Notes: generated by a model not told the origin, from the letters alone. Counted from the first letter of the stretch, positions 1-8,318 are shown. The stretch is DNA of 55,313 bases from Pseudomonadota bacterium (GCA_021816155.1 JAKAZA010000003.1:1-55313), one strand, 5' to 3'. A program made the numbers and translations.

Positions 1-554
1 CGATCTGCGTCTGGTGGACGTTCCGCGCCATGGGGCACGACAGGGTGTTCGTGCTCGACGGAGGGCTGAAGAAGTGGATCGCGGAGGGTCACCCGGTCGA
101 GACGGGATGGCGCGAGCCGGCTCATGGAGACTTCAAGGCGCGCGCCACACCGGCGCTGCTAGCGGACTTCGAGACGGTGAAGGCGGCGCTGGCCAGCGGG
201 GCGGCCCAAGTGGTCGATGCGCGGGCCGCCGCCCGCTTCCGCGGCGAAGCGCCGGAGCCTCGGCCGGGTCTGGCCGCAGGCCACATGCCAGGCGCCCGTA
301 ATCTGCCGTGGCAGGAGTTGGTTGCGCCGACGGGCGAACTCGCCGCGCCGGCGACGATACGCGCCGCGTTCGAGCGCGCCGGCGTCGATCTCACGCGGCC
401 GATCGTGACCACGTGCGGGTCCGGAATCAGCGCCTCGATCCTCGCGTTGGCGCTGGCCCGGCTCGGCCGCGACGACGCGGCGGTCTACGACGGTTCCTGG
501 TCCGAATGGGGCGGTCGGTCCGACGCTCCGGTGGCCACGGGACCCGCCACGTGA
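1..554 (+). CDS. sseA: 3-mercaptopyruvate sulfurtransferase, C-terminal part (5' truncated)
   Basis: The reading frame is open from the first bases of the window, so the start lies upstream; 183 residues are visible. The first residues (WWTFRAMGHDRVFVLDGG) match the end of the first rhodanese domain of two-domain sulfurtransferases. A second rhodanese domain follows and ends in the loop CGSGIS, with the catalytic cysteine codon at 414-416. The CGSG(I/V)(S/T)A loop is typical of 3-mercaptopyruvate sulfurtransferase rather than thiosulfate sulfurtransferase, which usually has a CRKG-type loop. The enzyme moves sulfur from mercaptopyruvate to a thiol or cyanide acceptor. Its stop overlaps the GTG start of the next gene, a cystathionine beta-lyase, so the two sulfur-metabolism genes are probably translated together. 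Confidence 0.9.
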   Translation, partial: ICVWWTFRAMGHDRVFVLDGGLKKWIAEGHPVETGWREPAHGDFKARATPALLADFETVKAALASGAAQVVDARAAARFRGEAPEPRPGLAAGHMPGARNLPWQELVAPTGELAAPATIRAAFERAGVDLTRPIVTTCGSGISASILALALARLGRDDAAVYDGSWSEWGGRSDAPVATGPAT

Positions 555-1717
555 CGGCCGAGCACGAGGCGACCCGCCTGATCCGGGCCGGCAACGCGCG
601 GCGCGAGCTGCCACGGACGGTCGGACCGCCGATCCAGAGAGGTTCGACGGTGCTCGTAGACCGAGCCGCCGACCTCTATGACGAGCGCAAGCCCACCTAC
701 GGCCGCGCCGGCCTCGCCGCGCAGGAAGCGTTGATGTCTGCGCTGTCCGAACTGGAGAGCGCGAGCGCTGTGCGGCTCTTTCCTTCCGGCCTCGCGGCGC
801 TCACCGGCGCGATCCTGGCGGTGGTGCAGGCGGGCGACGAGGTCCTCGTCACCGACGCGGTCTACAAGCCGACGCGGAGGTTCTGCGACCGCGTGCTCGC
901 CCGCTTCGGCGTGCGGACCCGTTACTTCGCGCCTGACGCGGCGCCCGACGAGGTGATGTCGCTCGCCAGTCCCGCGACCCGCCTCGTCGTGCTTGAGAGC
1001 CCGGGCTCGCTCACTTTCGAGATGCAGGACGTGCCGGCGATAGCGCGCCTGGCCCGCCACCACGGGATTCTGACGCTGATCGACAACACCTGGGGCGCGG
1101 GCCTGATCTTCAAGCCGCTCGCCCATGGCGTCGACCTCAGCGTCCAGGCGCTCACAAAGTACGTGGGCGGACATTCGGACGTCTTCATGGGATCGGCCGC
1201 CGCCGCCGCGCCGGCGATGGTCGAAGCGCTCGACCGCGCAATCCTCGACTTCGGCTGGGCGGTCTCGCCCGACGAGGCCTATCTGATGCTGCGCGGCCTG
1301 CGCACGCTGCCCACGCGCATGGAGCGATGCGGCTCATCCTCGCTCCAGCTGGCCGCGTGGCTCGCGCAGCAACCCGAGGTCGCGCGAGTGCTGCACCCAG
1401 CCCTTCCCGGCGCGCCCGGCCACGACATCTGGCGCCGCGACTACGTCGGGACAGCGGGGCTTTTCGCCATCGAGCTCAGGCCGGCGCCCGGGCCAGCGGT
1501 CGATGCGTTCCTCGACGCGCTGACGCACTTCGGCCTCGGGTTCTCATGGGGCGGTTTCGAAAGCCTCGCCCTGAACGCCGACCCGCAGTTCGAAGTGCGC
1601 AGCCGCAAGCCGGCGTTCGCCGGCCCGATCGTGCGGCTCAACGTCGGCCTCGAGGATCCCGGCGACCTGATCACCGACCTGCGCCGCGGACTTGACGCCT
1701 TCGCCGGCGCGCATTGA
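551..1717 (+). CDS. metC: Cystathionine beta-lyase (Cys/Met metabolism PLP enzyme)
   Basis: This is a 388-residue enzyme of the Cys/Met-metabolism PLP family. It should cleave cystathionine to homocysteine, pyruvate and ammonia in methionine synthesis or sulfur recycling. The frame shows the family order: an N-terminal RGSTVL/YGRAGLAAQEAL segment, the IDNTWGAG aspartate loop, and the PLP lysine at about K203 in LTKYVGGHSDVFMGS. The last motif favours cystathionine beta-lyase over gamma-synthase. The ORF track opens at 308, but the GTG at 551 forms a GTGA overlap with the sulfurtransferase stop and gives the normal family length, so I chose it. A general cysteine desulfhydrase role cannot be excluded from sequence. 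Confidence 0.9.
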   Translation: MTAEHEATRLIRAGNARRELPRTVGPPIQRGSTVLVDRAADLYDERKPTYGRAGLAAQEALMSALSELESASAVRLFPSGLAALTGAILAVVQAGDEVLVTDAVYKPTRRFCDRVLARFGVRTRYFAPDAAPDEVMSLASPATRLVVLESPGSLTFEMQDVPAIARLARHHGILTLIDNTWGAGLIFKPLAHGVDLSVQALTKYVGGHSDVFMGSAAAAAPAMVEALDRAILDFGWAVSPDEAYLMLRGLRTLPTRMERCGSSSLQLAAWLAQQPEVARVLHPALPGAPGHDIWRRDYVGTAGLFAIELRPAPGPAVDAFLDALTHFGLGFSWGGFESLALNADPQFEVRSRKPAFAGPIVRLNVGLEDPGDLITDLRRGLDAFAGAH

Positions 1718-1766
1718 TCCGCAGGGTCGCGTCGGCGTAGGTTCAGCGCAGGGACAGGGGGCCGGG

Positions 1767-2426
1767 ATGACGCTCAGGGTGGTCGGGACTGGCTTGGGCC
1801 GCACGGGGACCAAGTCGATGCAGACGGCGCTCAGCATGTTGGGCTTCGGGCCGTGCCACCACATGGTGGAGGTGTTCGCCCATCCCGAAAGCATGCAGCT
1901 GTGGGTCGACGCCCGCGAGGGGCGGCCGAACTGGGATCTGATCTTCAGGGATTACCAGTCGGTGGTCGATTATCCCGGCGCCGCCTTCTGGCGCGAGATT
2001 GCGGACCATTACCCCGACGCGAAGGTGCTGCACACGGTGCGTGATCCGGACCAGTGGTTCGACTCGACACAGGCCACGATCTTCGCCCCTGACGGCCCGA
2101 CGCGACAGCGGGCCGAGGGCCTGCCGGGACGGTTCTTCTCCGCGATCCTGGGCCCGCTGCGCCCGCACCTCGGCGACCGCGCCTGGATGACGGACTTCTT
2201 CCGCAGGCACACCGAGGCGGTGAAGGCGGCGATCGCGCCGGATCGGCTCCTGATCTACGAGGTCGGCGAAGGCTGGGACCGGCTGTGCGCCTTCCTGGGC
2301 GTTCCTGTACCCGACGCGCCCTATCCTTCCGAAAACACCCGCGCCCAGTTCATCGCGCGCGTCCAAGCCGCGCAAGGGGATCCGCGGCGCCTGGCGGAGC
2401 AGATCAACAAAGGCGCCGACAGCTGA
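1767..2426 (+). CDS. Sulfotransferase family protein (Sulfotransfer_4 type)
   Basis: A 219-residue cytosolic protein. The N-terminal strand and loop VVGTGLGRTGTKSMQTAL is the 5'-phosphosulfate-binding P-loop of PAPS-dependent sulfotransferases, and LHTVRDPDQWFDS near residue 95 fits the 3'-phosphate-binding segment. The C-terminal LLIYEVGEGWDRLCAFLGVPVP block is characteristic of the small Sulfotransfer_4 family found in bacteria and animals. The acceptor substrate is unknown. The ATG at 1767 follows a G-rich Shine-Dalgarno-like stretch and places the P-loop at the very N terminus, as in homologues; the longer ORF start at 1692 lies inside the preceding gene. A broken acyltransferase follows 8 bp downstream. 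Confidence 0.85.
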   Translation: MTLRVVGTGLGRTGTKSMQTALSMLGFGPCHHMVEVFAHPESMQLWVDAREGRPNWDLIFRDYQSVVDYPGAAFWREIADHYPDAKVLHTVRDPDQWFDSTQATIFAPDGPTRQRAEGLPGRFFSAILGPLRPHLGDRAWMTDFFRRHTEAVKAAIAPDRLLIYEVGEGWDRLCAFLGVPVPDAPYPSENTRAQFIARVQAAQGDPRRLAEQINKGADS

Positions 2427-2434
2427 GCCTGTTG

Positions 2435-3550
2435 GTGACTGCGCCTTCCGAAGCTTCGCCAGGAAGCTCCGCGGCGAAGGGCGGCGTTTCGGCGGGCGAC
2501 CGTTTGACAGCGTTGGACGGTTGGCGCGCGATCAGCGTCGGCCTCGTGATATTCTCGCACCTGGCGACGGCCTCAAGCCTCGCCATTCGCCCCGTAGGCC
2601 CGGCCGGGAGGCTGCTCGAGCCGTTTCTCCGGGAAGCCGGGTCGCTCGGGGTCCACATCTTTTTCGTGATCAGCGGCTACGTGATCGTACGTGGGCTGAT
2701 CGCGGAGCAGGCGAAGCGCGGCCGCATCTCGATGGCCGGATTCTACATCCGCCGCTGTTTCCGCATCCTGCCGCCGCTGGCGATCTACGTCGCGGCGATC
2801 CTGGCCCTGACTTGCCTGGGTATTTTGCCGCCTAAGGCTCTGGGCGTGTGGAAGGCGCTGACGTTCACCTGCAATTTCTCTGATTGCGGCGTCTGATGGG
2901 GCGGACACACATGGAGCCTTGCCTACGAGGAGCAGTTCTATCTGGTGACGCCGGCGCTGTTCCTCGCCACGGCGGCCCGGGGGAGAGCGCGGGCCTTCTT
3001 CGTATTTCTCGTGGCGCTCTGCGTGATCCCCATGGCGCTGGCGCCCGTCGACAGTGCGCCATCGCAATTCGCAGCCCCCTTCGTCGCGATCGGAATGGGC
3101 GTCGCGTGGGCCTGCGCCGAGGCCTTCGTCCAGCGGGTCGCGACGCGACTGCCCACATCGGTCGCGCTTCTCGCGATTGTGTTGCTCGTGCTCGCCGAGC
3201 GGCTCGAAACGACGCGCCTGGCGCCCATCGCCGCCATCATCGCGCCGATGCTCATTGTCTACGTCCTGTCACGGACCGCACTGATCGACCTGCGCGTCGC
3301 GGAGTGGCTCTCGGGGCGCACGATCAGCTTCGCGGGGCGTGCGTCCTATTCCATCTATCTTTGGCAGCAGCTGGCCACCGGCGCCTATCCGGGCGCAGGG
3401 CCGCTCTTCTACATCGCCAGCATCTTCGCGTGTGTCGCCTGGGCCGCCGCGTCGTTCACGTTCATCGAAACGCCTCTGATCTCCCTCGGCCGGTCGCTGA
3501 GCGCTCGCGTCGGACGCACAGCTCGCGCGCCCAGGCCCGTCAGCGCCTAG
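2435..3550 (+). pseudogene. Acyltransferase 3 (OafA/YrhL type) interrupted by one in-frame TGA
   Basis: Two ORF-track entries (ending 2896 and starting 2945) lie in the same frame and form one acyltransferase-3 membrane protein split only by a TGA at 2894-2896, codon 154. The first part has the family start LTALDGWRAISVGLVIFSHL and FFVISGYVI. Right after the stop the frame resumes with WGGHTWSLAYEEQFYL, the family signature, then SYSIYLWQQL and a closing FIETPLI segment. Joined, it is about 371 codons, a normal length for an enzyme that acetylates cell-surface sugars or lipids. TGG (Trp) fits at the stop position. It may be a recent nonsense mutation or a base-calling error. GTG 2435 was taken as start; TTG 2432 is possible. 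Confidence 0.85.
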
Positions 3551-3552
3551 CA

Positions 3553-3629
3553 TGGCCCGCCCGGCAGGACTCGAACCTGCAACCGTCCGCTTAGAAGGCG
3601 GATGCTCTATCCGGTTGAGCTACGGGCGG
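3553..3629 (-). tRNA. tRNA-Arg (TCT anticodon)
   Basis: On the minus strand a 77-nt cloverleaf can be drawn. The acceptor stem CCGCCCG pairs with CGGGCGG, the discriminator is G and CCA is encoded. The D-arm GCTC..GAGC is present. The anticodon stem TCCGC/GCGGA carries loop CTTCTAA, giving anticodon TCT, which reads AGA. The T-loop is TTCGAGT. It lies 7 bp downstream of the NDUFS4-like gene on the same strand and may be processed from a shared transcript. Confidence 0.95.
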
Positions 3630-3636
3630 CGCAGCC

Positions 3637-3942
3637 TCAGTGCGTCCAGGGTTCTTTGCGATTGAACGCGAAGTTGTCGGCATAGGCTTTGACGATTTTT
3701 CTGTGCGCCTTGGGAGCCAGAACCTCGAAGGCTATGCCGTGGCGCTGCGCGTAGGCGACCGCCTCCTCGCGAGTCTCGAACATCAGCCTCACCTGACCGT
3801 TCATGTCGGTCGAGATGGTCCACCCCATCAACGGGTCGGAGACCCGGGCCGACGCCGGTTCGAACTCAAGCACCCATTCGCGAGTCTTCGCCTTGCCCGA
3901 CTGCATGGCGGTCTTGGCCGGCAGATAGATGCGCGCGAGCAT
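3637..3942 (-). CDS. NDUFS4-like ETC complex I subunit
   Basis: A 101-residue protein matching the ETC_C1_NDUFS4 family, the bacterial counterpart of the 18-kDa accessory subunit of mitochondrial complex I, found in alphaproteobacteria. Visible hallmarks are ARIYLPAKTAMQSGKAKTREWVLEFEP near the start and PLMGWTISTDMNGQVRLMFETREEAVAYAQRHG in the middle. The end, NFAFNRKEPWTH, is typical of the family. It should sit on the matrix-like arm of NADH:ubiquinone oxidoreductase and stabilise it. The ORF track extends it to 4239, but that extension reads through tRNA-Pro; the ATG at 3942 gives the family N terminus. It is sandwiched between tRNA-Pro and tRNA-Arg, away from any nuo operon. Confidence 0.93.
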   Translation of the reverse strand: MLARIYLPAKTAMQSGKAKTREWVLEFEPASARVSDPLMGWTISTDMNGQVRLMFETREEAVAYAQRHGIAFEVLAPKAHRKIVKAYADNFAFNRKEPWTH

Positions 3943-3964
3943 GTTCTTCACCCCTCGGCGCCGA

Positions 3965-4041
3965 TGGTCGGGGCGGCGTGATTCGAACACGCGACCCTCT
4001 GCTCCCAAAGCAGATGCGCTACCAGACTGCGCTACGCCCCG
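3965..4041 (-). tRNA. tRNA-Pro (TGG anticodon)
   Basis: A 77-nt minus-strand cloverleaf. The acceptor stem CGGGGCG pairs with CGCCCCG, the discriminator is A and CCA is encoded. The anticodon stem TCTGC/GCAGA holds loop TTTGGGA, giving anticodon TGG for CCA codons. The T-loop is TTCGAAT. It lies 22 bp upstream of the NDUFS4-like start codon on the same strand. Confidence 0.95.
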
Positions 4042-4103
4042 AGACCGTCGGCGAAGAGGCTCCCTTTGCCATGCGTCGCCGCGCCCCGCAACGAGCGGGC
4101 GCC

Positions 4104-4544
4104 TCAGCCTTGCCGGCGGCGCATCAGCTTGAAGACGCCGGTGGCCCTGGCGAGCGTCCGGCCCGCCACGTGCGCGCGGCCCTCGACGAAGGCGAGGTCG
4201 GAAGCTGCGCGGGTGAGCGCGGCCTCCCCCACCACCCATTCTCCCGCGCGGCCCATGTCCACGAAGTCGACCGACAGGTGGATCGTCACGGGTTGCCCAC
4301 CGCCCCCCCTGGCCGCTGCGCCGGCCAGCGCGCCGTCGAGAAACGCCGACAGCATTCCGCCGTGGATCAAGCCTATCGAGTTGCAGTGGCGCTTCAGCGC
4401 GAAGAAGGCCTGGGCGCCGTCCTGGCGGTGGAAGTATGGCCCATTGTGGGTGCTGAACGAGCCGCGCCCCGACGAGCGCACAAAACCGGCCGGCGGATCG
4501 GGAATCTCCTCCTCTGCTTGTGGGACGAAAGCGTCGTTCGCCAT
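4104..4544 (-). CDS. PaaI-type hotdog-fold thioesterase
   Basis: A 146-residue single-domain hotdog protein, probably an acyl-CoA thioesterase. The segment NSIGLIHGGMLSAFLDGALAGAA contains the HGG(x)xxxxxD motif at the start of the central helix. The second half, TIHLSVDFVDMGRAGEWVVGEA, is the strand pattern of the 4HBT/PaaI family. The natural acyl-CoA substrate is not evident. I chose the ATG at 4544 because it forms a TGATG overlap with the stop of the glutamine cyclotransferase gene; the ORF-track start at 4586 lies inside that gene. The two are almost certainly translationally coupled. Confidence 0.87.
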   Translation of the reverse strand: MANDAFVPQAEEEIPDPPAGFVRSSGRGSFSTHNGPYFHRQDGAQAFFALKRHCNSIGLIHGGMLSAFLDGALAGAAARGGGGQPVTIHLSVDFVDMGRAGEWVVGEAALTRAASDLAFVEGRAHVAGRTLARATGVFKLMRRRQG

Positions 4545-5317
4545 CAGGGCCTCTTCACCACGCGCACCTCGAACAGTTTCGGCCACAGCTTGCCGGTCAC
4601 GAACAAGCGGTCGTGCGCCGCGTCGTAGGCGATGCCGTTGGCCACGGCGTCCTCATCATCGCCCGCGCCCGATTGCGCGACGAGATTGGACAGATCAATC
4701 CAGGCCACCACGCGCCCGCTCGCGGGGTCGATGCGCGCGATCTTCGAGGTGAGCCAGATGTTGGCCAGCAAGGCGCCTTTCACCCACTCCAGCTCGTTTA
4801 CATTCTTCACTGGCGCACCATCGGCTGTGACGGTGACGCGGTGGGTCTCGCGAAGCGTCGCCGGCTCGAGGAATCGCAGCTCGGGCGTGCCATCGCTCAT
4901 GATGATTTCGTGCGCGTCCCGCGTCAGCGCCCAGCCCTCGCCCGGATAATGGAACTCACCAATCTGACGGAAGCTGGCGAGGTCGTAGATGAAGCCCACC
5001 TGGCTTTGCCAGGTCAGCTGAATCAGCCGTCCGCGCCAATTGACAATGCCCTCGCCGAAATAGGCGGGCGCGAGGTCGCGGCTCATCAGCACGCGCCCAG
5101 TGGTCAGGTCGACCTTGCGTATCTGGGAGTGACCCGTGAGACCGGTGCTCTCGTAGAGGTAGCCATTCAGATAGAACAGCCCTTCAGTGAAGGCGTGCGG
5201 GTCGTGCGGATAGACGCGGACCACCTCCACCCGGTAGGTGGGAATGGCGGCGCTCGCGGCCGCGGCGAAGCACAGAGCTGCGATCAGCACCGTGAGGCGC
5301 GAAAGTCGCTGCAACAT
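4544..5317 (-). CDS. Glutaminyl-peptide cyclotransferase (glutamine cyclotransferase family)
   Basis: About 257 residues with an N-terminal signal peptide (LTVLIAALCFAAAASA) followed by the five-bladed beta-propeller of the plant/bacterial type glutaminyl cyclase. Family landmarks are YPHDPHAFTEGLFYLNGYLYESTGLTGHS, a GEGWALTRDAHEIIMSDGTPELRFL block and NELEWVKGALLANIWLTSKIARIDP. It should convert N-terminal glutamine of exported peptides to pyroglutamate in the periplasm. The ATG at 5317 gives a compact signal peptide and has GAGG upstream; the track's TTG at 5344 would add nine residues and cannot be ruled out. It follows the cold-shock gene by about 40 bp and overlaps the downstream thioesterase. 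Confidence 0.9.
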   Translation of the reverse strand: MLQRLSRLTVLIAALCFAAAASAAIPTYRVEVVRVYPHDPHAFTEGLFYLNGYLYESTGLTGHSQIRKVDLTTGRVLMSRDLAPAYFGEGIVNWRGRLIQLTWQSQVGFIYDLASFRQIGEFHYPGEGWALTRDAHEIIMSDGTPELRFLEPATLRETHRVTVTADGAPVKNVNELEWVKGALLANIWLTSKIARIDPASGRVVAWIDLSNLVAQSGAGDDEDAVANGIAYDAAHDRLFVTGKLWPKLFEVRVVKRP

Positions 5318-5356
5318 CGAAACGTTGACCTCGCGCGGCCTCAAGACTCGGGCGGG

Positions 5357-6019
5357 CTATACCCGATCGACCTCGATCTCCGCCACCACGAGGCCCTTCG
5401 GACCTTCGGCGAAGCGCACCATCACATCGGCGCCTGGCTGAAGGTCCTCCAGACCGCTACGGCGAAGCGTTTCGATGTGGACGAAGATGTCGCCGGGCTC
5501 GCCCTCGCGCACGACGAAGCCGTAGCCCTTGGTGCGGTTGAACCACTTCACTTTCGCCCGCTCCAGTGGGCCGCGCGGCGCCGGCGGACGTCTCGCGGCG
5601 CGCACCGTCTCGAAGCGGCTGGCGCCTACGCGGCGATGCCCGTCGTCACGGTCGCGGCGGAATCCACCGCCTACGTGCCCGCCGTGTCCGGCCCCTGCGT
5701 GGCCATCATCGAAATGGCGACGAGGCCGCTCGGCCGCCGGCGCCGCCGACGTCTCGTCCAGATCAACGATGTCGGAGACCTGCCAACCTTTCGCCCGTTT
5801 CACGACGTCACACGTGATCGTCGAGCCCTCGAGCGCGTTCTCTCGGCCCATGTTGCGCAACGAGGTGACATGCAGCAGCACATCCCTCGATCCCGTCTGG
5901 CCCGGATCGTCAGGGACGACAAATCCGTAACCTTTGCCGGCGTCAAACCACTTGACGCGTCCGGTTATCCTTACCGGATCGTCGTAAGGCTGCGCCTCAC
6001 CGTAACTCGCTTCCGACAT
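5357..6019 (-). CDS. Tandem cold-shock-domain protein
   Basis: A 220-residue protein with two cold-shock domains. The first, about residues 15-85, contains [19 protein letters not shown] and VLLHVTSL; the second, about 150-218, contains [19 protein letters not shown] and DIFVHIETL. These are the RNP1-like and RNP2-like motifs that bind single-stranded RNA or DNA. The linker is long, low in complexity and rich in Gly, His, Arg and Asp. Double-CSD proteins of this type are common in alphaproteobacteria and act as RNA chaperones in cold or stationary phase. ATG 6019 has GAGGGG five bases upstream; the track start at 6073 lacks one. The 179-bp upstream gap is locally A+T-rich near 6065-6110 and probably holds the promoter and a 5' leader. 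Confidence 0.92.
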   Translation of the reverse strand: MSEASYGEAQPYDDPVRITGRVKWFDAGKGYGFVVPDDPGQTGSRDVLLHVTSLRNMGRENALEGSTITCDVVKRAKGWQVSDIVDLDETSAAPAAERPRRHFDDGHAGAGHGGHVGGGFRRDRDDGHRRVGASRFETVRAARRPPAPRGPLERAKVKWFNRTKGYGFVVREGEPGDIFVHIETLRRSGLEDLQPGADVMVRFAEGPKGLVVAEIEVDRV

Positions 6020-6198
6020 CCGCCCCTCGAATGGCCCGGCCCCGACATTCGATCCGGACCAGACGATAATCATAACATTGATCTCGGCAGAAGAGAGCCG
6101 TCAATATTCTGCCGCAATGGATTCGCGCGCCATGTCTTGCTCGCGCTATCCGCAAAGCCCTGCTTTCGTATTGGGAGAGGCCGGCAACTGGGTGTGTT

Positions 6199-7098
6199 TC
6201 ATGGCTGCGGAGGCGGTAACGGGAGCGTCGGCAGCATGCCGATGAACGTCCGGCCGGCCGCGCTGAGCCGCCGTTCCTTGTGCGTCAGCAGCTCAAAACG
6301 CCGCGGATCGAAGATCACGTCGAGGCGTACGACCCGGCCCGTCGCCACGAACGGTTCGGCCGCCAGCTCGGAGACAGCCGCGACGAGACGGCTGTCTCCC
6401 GCGGCGCTCAGCACCGCCTCGTTCGACGGCAGTTCCAGCGAGATCCGCAGCTCGGAAGGCGCGACGCCCCGCGCGACCATCATGCGCTCGAAATGCGAGC
6501 GCGTGCCCGAACCAGGCTCCCTCAGCACCCAGTGCACGCTCCTCAGAGCGTCGGCGTCCGGGACGGCGCCGGCCAAAGGGTGGGATGGGGCGGCGTAGAG
6601 CGCGACCCGGTCACCGCCCACCGGTCGGCGCAACAGGGCCCAGTCGTCGACCAGGCCTTCGACCAGTCCAAGCTCCGCGTCGCCGTCGAGCACGGCGCGC
6701 GCCACCTCGGCCGAGTTCCCCGCCTTCAGCCGCACCGCCACGCCCGGGTGCGCGTCGGCGAAGCGCGCGATGGCGCCAGGCGCCCAGTAGCTGGTGATCG
6801 TCTGACTTGCGGCCAGACTGAGGACGCCTCGCCGCAGCCCCGCGAGGTCGTCCAACGACTGCTCCGCGGCCCGCGCGCGAAGCAGGACGGCCGTTGCTTC
6901 CGGCAGGAACACCCGGCCGGCCTCGCTGAGGGCCAGGCCACGCCCGACGCGATCGAACAGCAGCACTCCGAACTCGGCTTCCAGCGCCTTGACCGCAGCG
7001 CTCACCGCCGACTGCGTAAGCCCGAGCGCATCGGCGGCGCGCGTCATGTGCAGCCGCTCGGCGACGTAGACGAATATGCGGAGCTGCTCGAGCGTCAC
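6199..7098 (-). CDS. LysR-family transcriptional regulator, divergent from YeiH
   Basis: A 299-residue LysR-type regulator. The winged helix-turn-helix spans about residues 1-60 (LEQLRIFVYVAERLHMTRAADALGLTQSAVSAAVKALEAEFGVLLFDR). A type-2 periplasmic-binding-like effector domain follows, including LREPGSGTRSHFERMM. The ORF track starts at 7524 inside the opposite gene. I chose GTG 7098, which begins immediately before TLEQLRIF as in homologues; TTG 7104 is the alternative. It is divergently transcribed from a YeiH-family transporter, a pairing that recurs in bacteria (YeiE/YeiH in E. coli). It probably autoregulates and controls that transporter from the A+T-rich spacer. The effector is unknown. 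Confidence 0.88.
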   Translation of the reverse strand: MTLEQLRIFVYVAERLHMTRAADALGLTQSAVSAAVKALEAEFGVLLFDRVGRGLALSEAGRVFLPEATAVLLRARAAEQSLDDLAGLRRGVLSLAASQTITSYWAPGAIARFADAHPGVAVRLKAGNSAEVARAVLDGDAELGLVEGLVDDWALLRRPVGGDRVALYAAPSHPLAGAVPDADALRSVHWVLREPGSGTRSHFERMMVARGVAPSELRISLELPSNEAVLSAAGDSRLVAAVSELAAEPFVATGRVVRLDVIFDPRRFELLTHKERRLSAAGRTFIGMLPTLPLPPPQP

Positions 7099-7180
7099 AG
7101 CCAACTCATTATCAATTCCGATTGAATAGACAATTATAATCCATTGGACTGCTTGAATGTGGCCACCTAGTTCATCTGGC
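7099..7180. promoter_or_regulatory. Divergent lysR/yeiH promoter region with candidate LysR operator
   Basis: This spacer is strikingly A+T-rich against its surroundings. At 7112-7125 it contains TCAATTCCGATTGA, a five-base inverted repeat with a four-base spacer. At 7121-7134 an overlapping ATTG-N6-CAAT repeat shares one arm with it. Interrupted dyads near T-N11-A are usual LysR binding sites. No experimental support is available. Confidence 0.5.
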
Positions 7181-8260
7181 ATGGCAACGCTCTTGGCGAC
7201 TCCGACACCCCTCGGTCGACGCGCGCTGGCGCTCGCGCCGGGCGTGGCGCTGTGCCTCGCGGTGACGGCGGCGGCGTGGGCCCTCCAGGGCGTGGAGGCC
7301 CACCTGCTCGGACGGGCGTGGCTTGAGACGCTGGTGCTCGCCATCCTGATCGGGGCCGCGGTTCGCACCGCCTGGACCCCGAGCGGCCTCTGGAAAGCCG
7401 GCATCGATTTCAGCGCCAAGACAGTGCTCGAGATCGCCGTCGTGCTCCTGGGCGCGACGCTGGACGCGCGATCGATCGCGCGCGAAGGCTTGGCGCTCGT
7501 CGTCGGCGTCGCCGGGCTCGTCATGCTGGCCGTGACCGCTGGCTACGGCCTGGCCCGGCTGCTGCGGCTGCCGCCGCGGATGTCGGTGCTGATCGCCTGC
7601 GGCAACGCCATCTGCGGTAATTCGGCCATCGCCGCGGTCGCGCCAGTGATTGGCGCGGAGAGTGAGGATGTCAGCGCCTCGATCGCCTTCACCGCCGTGC
7701 TGGGCGTCGTCGTCGTGCTCACGCTGCCGGTGCTGGCGAACCTGCTCCACTTTAGCAACCGCACCTTCGGCGTCTACGCGGGACTGACGGTCTACGCAGT
7801 GCCGCAAGTGATCGCGGCCACCGCGCCTGTCAGTCCGCTCTCGGCCCAGATCGGCACGCTGGTGAAGCTGGTGCGGGTGCTGATGCTGGGACCTGTCGTG
7901 ACCGTCCTGTCGATGCTGAATTTCGCCGAGCGGCGGCCCGTCACGACGGAGGGCGAGCCGGCGGCGGCGCGCAGGACGCCGCAGCGGCCGCCACTGCACC
8001 GGCTAGCGCCCTGGTTCATCGTCGGGTTCCTGCTCCTCGCCGGCGCGCGATCTCTCGGGCTCACGCCCCTGGCGCTCGGCGCCCCAGCGGGCAACCTCGC
8101 CACCGCCCTCACCATCATCTCGATGGCGGCGCTGGGACTAGGCGTCGACTTCCGGGCCCTCGTCCGCGCCGGACCGCGCGTAAGCGCGGCGGTCACTCTA
8201 TCGCTGATCGTGCTGGGACTTCTCGCCCTGGCGCTGGTGAGGGCGTTGGGCGTCGTCTGA
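7181..8260 (+). CDS. YeiH/UPF0324 family membrane protein (putative sulfate exporter family)
   Basis: A roughly 359-residue polytopic inner-membrane protein with about ten hydrophobic segments. It matches the YeiH family (Pfam Cons_hypoth698): LVLAILIGAAVRTAW, ARSIAREGLALV, then IACGNAICGNSAIAAVAPVIGAESEDVSASIAFTAVLG, the most conserved block, and a late AALGLGVDFRAL. The family carries a database label of sulfate exporter that has little direct evidence. The partner LysR regulator lies divergently upstream. Start choice is uncertain: ATG 7181 and ATG 7157 are both in frame and neither has a clear Shine-Dalgarno; 7181 is closer to family length. Confidence 0.87.
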   Translation: MATLLATPTPLGRRALALAPGVALCLAVTAAAWALQGVEAHLLGRAWLETLVLAILIGAAVRTAWTPSGLWKAGIDFSAKTVLEIAVVLLGATLDARSIAREGLALVVGVAGLVMLAVTAGYGLARLLRLPPRMSVLIACGNAICGNSAIAAVAPVIGAESEDVSASIAFTAVLGVVVVLTLPVLANLLHFSNRTFGVYAGLTVYAVPQVIAATAPVSPLSAQIGTLVKLVRVLMLGPVVTVLSMLNFAERRPVTTEGEPAAARRTPQRPPLHRLAPWFIVGFLLLAGARSLGLTPLALGAPAGNLATALTIISMAALGLGVDFRALVRAGPRVSAAVTLSLIVLGLLALALVRALGVV

Positions 8261-8318
8261 CGTCGACTGCGTTCGCGCTGTCTCGCCCCTAGACCCGGTG
8301 CGTCTCGCATGATGCTCG

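Noticed and set aside
2894-2896. Selenocysteine or programmed readthrough at the acyltransferase TGA
   Set aside because: Acyltransferase-3 enzymes have no selenocysteine there, Trp is the natural residue, and no SECIS-like hairpin was evident after the codon.
4520-6598. 692-codon plus-strand ORF over four minus-strand genes
   Set aside because: It crosses the thioesterase, cyclotransferase, cold-shock and LysR genes, all firmly assigned on the other strand.
1-8260. A single sulfur-metabolism island (sulfurtransferase, MetC, sulfotransferase, YeiH)
   Set aside because: Housekeeping genes and tRNAs separate them, they lie on both strands, and the sulfate role of YeiH is weakly supported.
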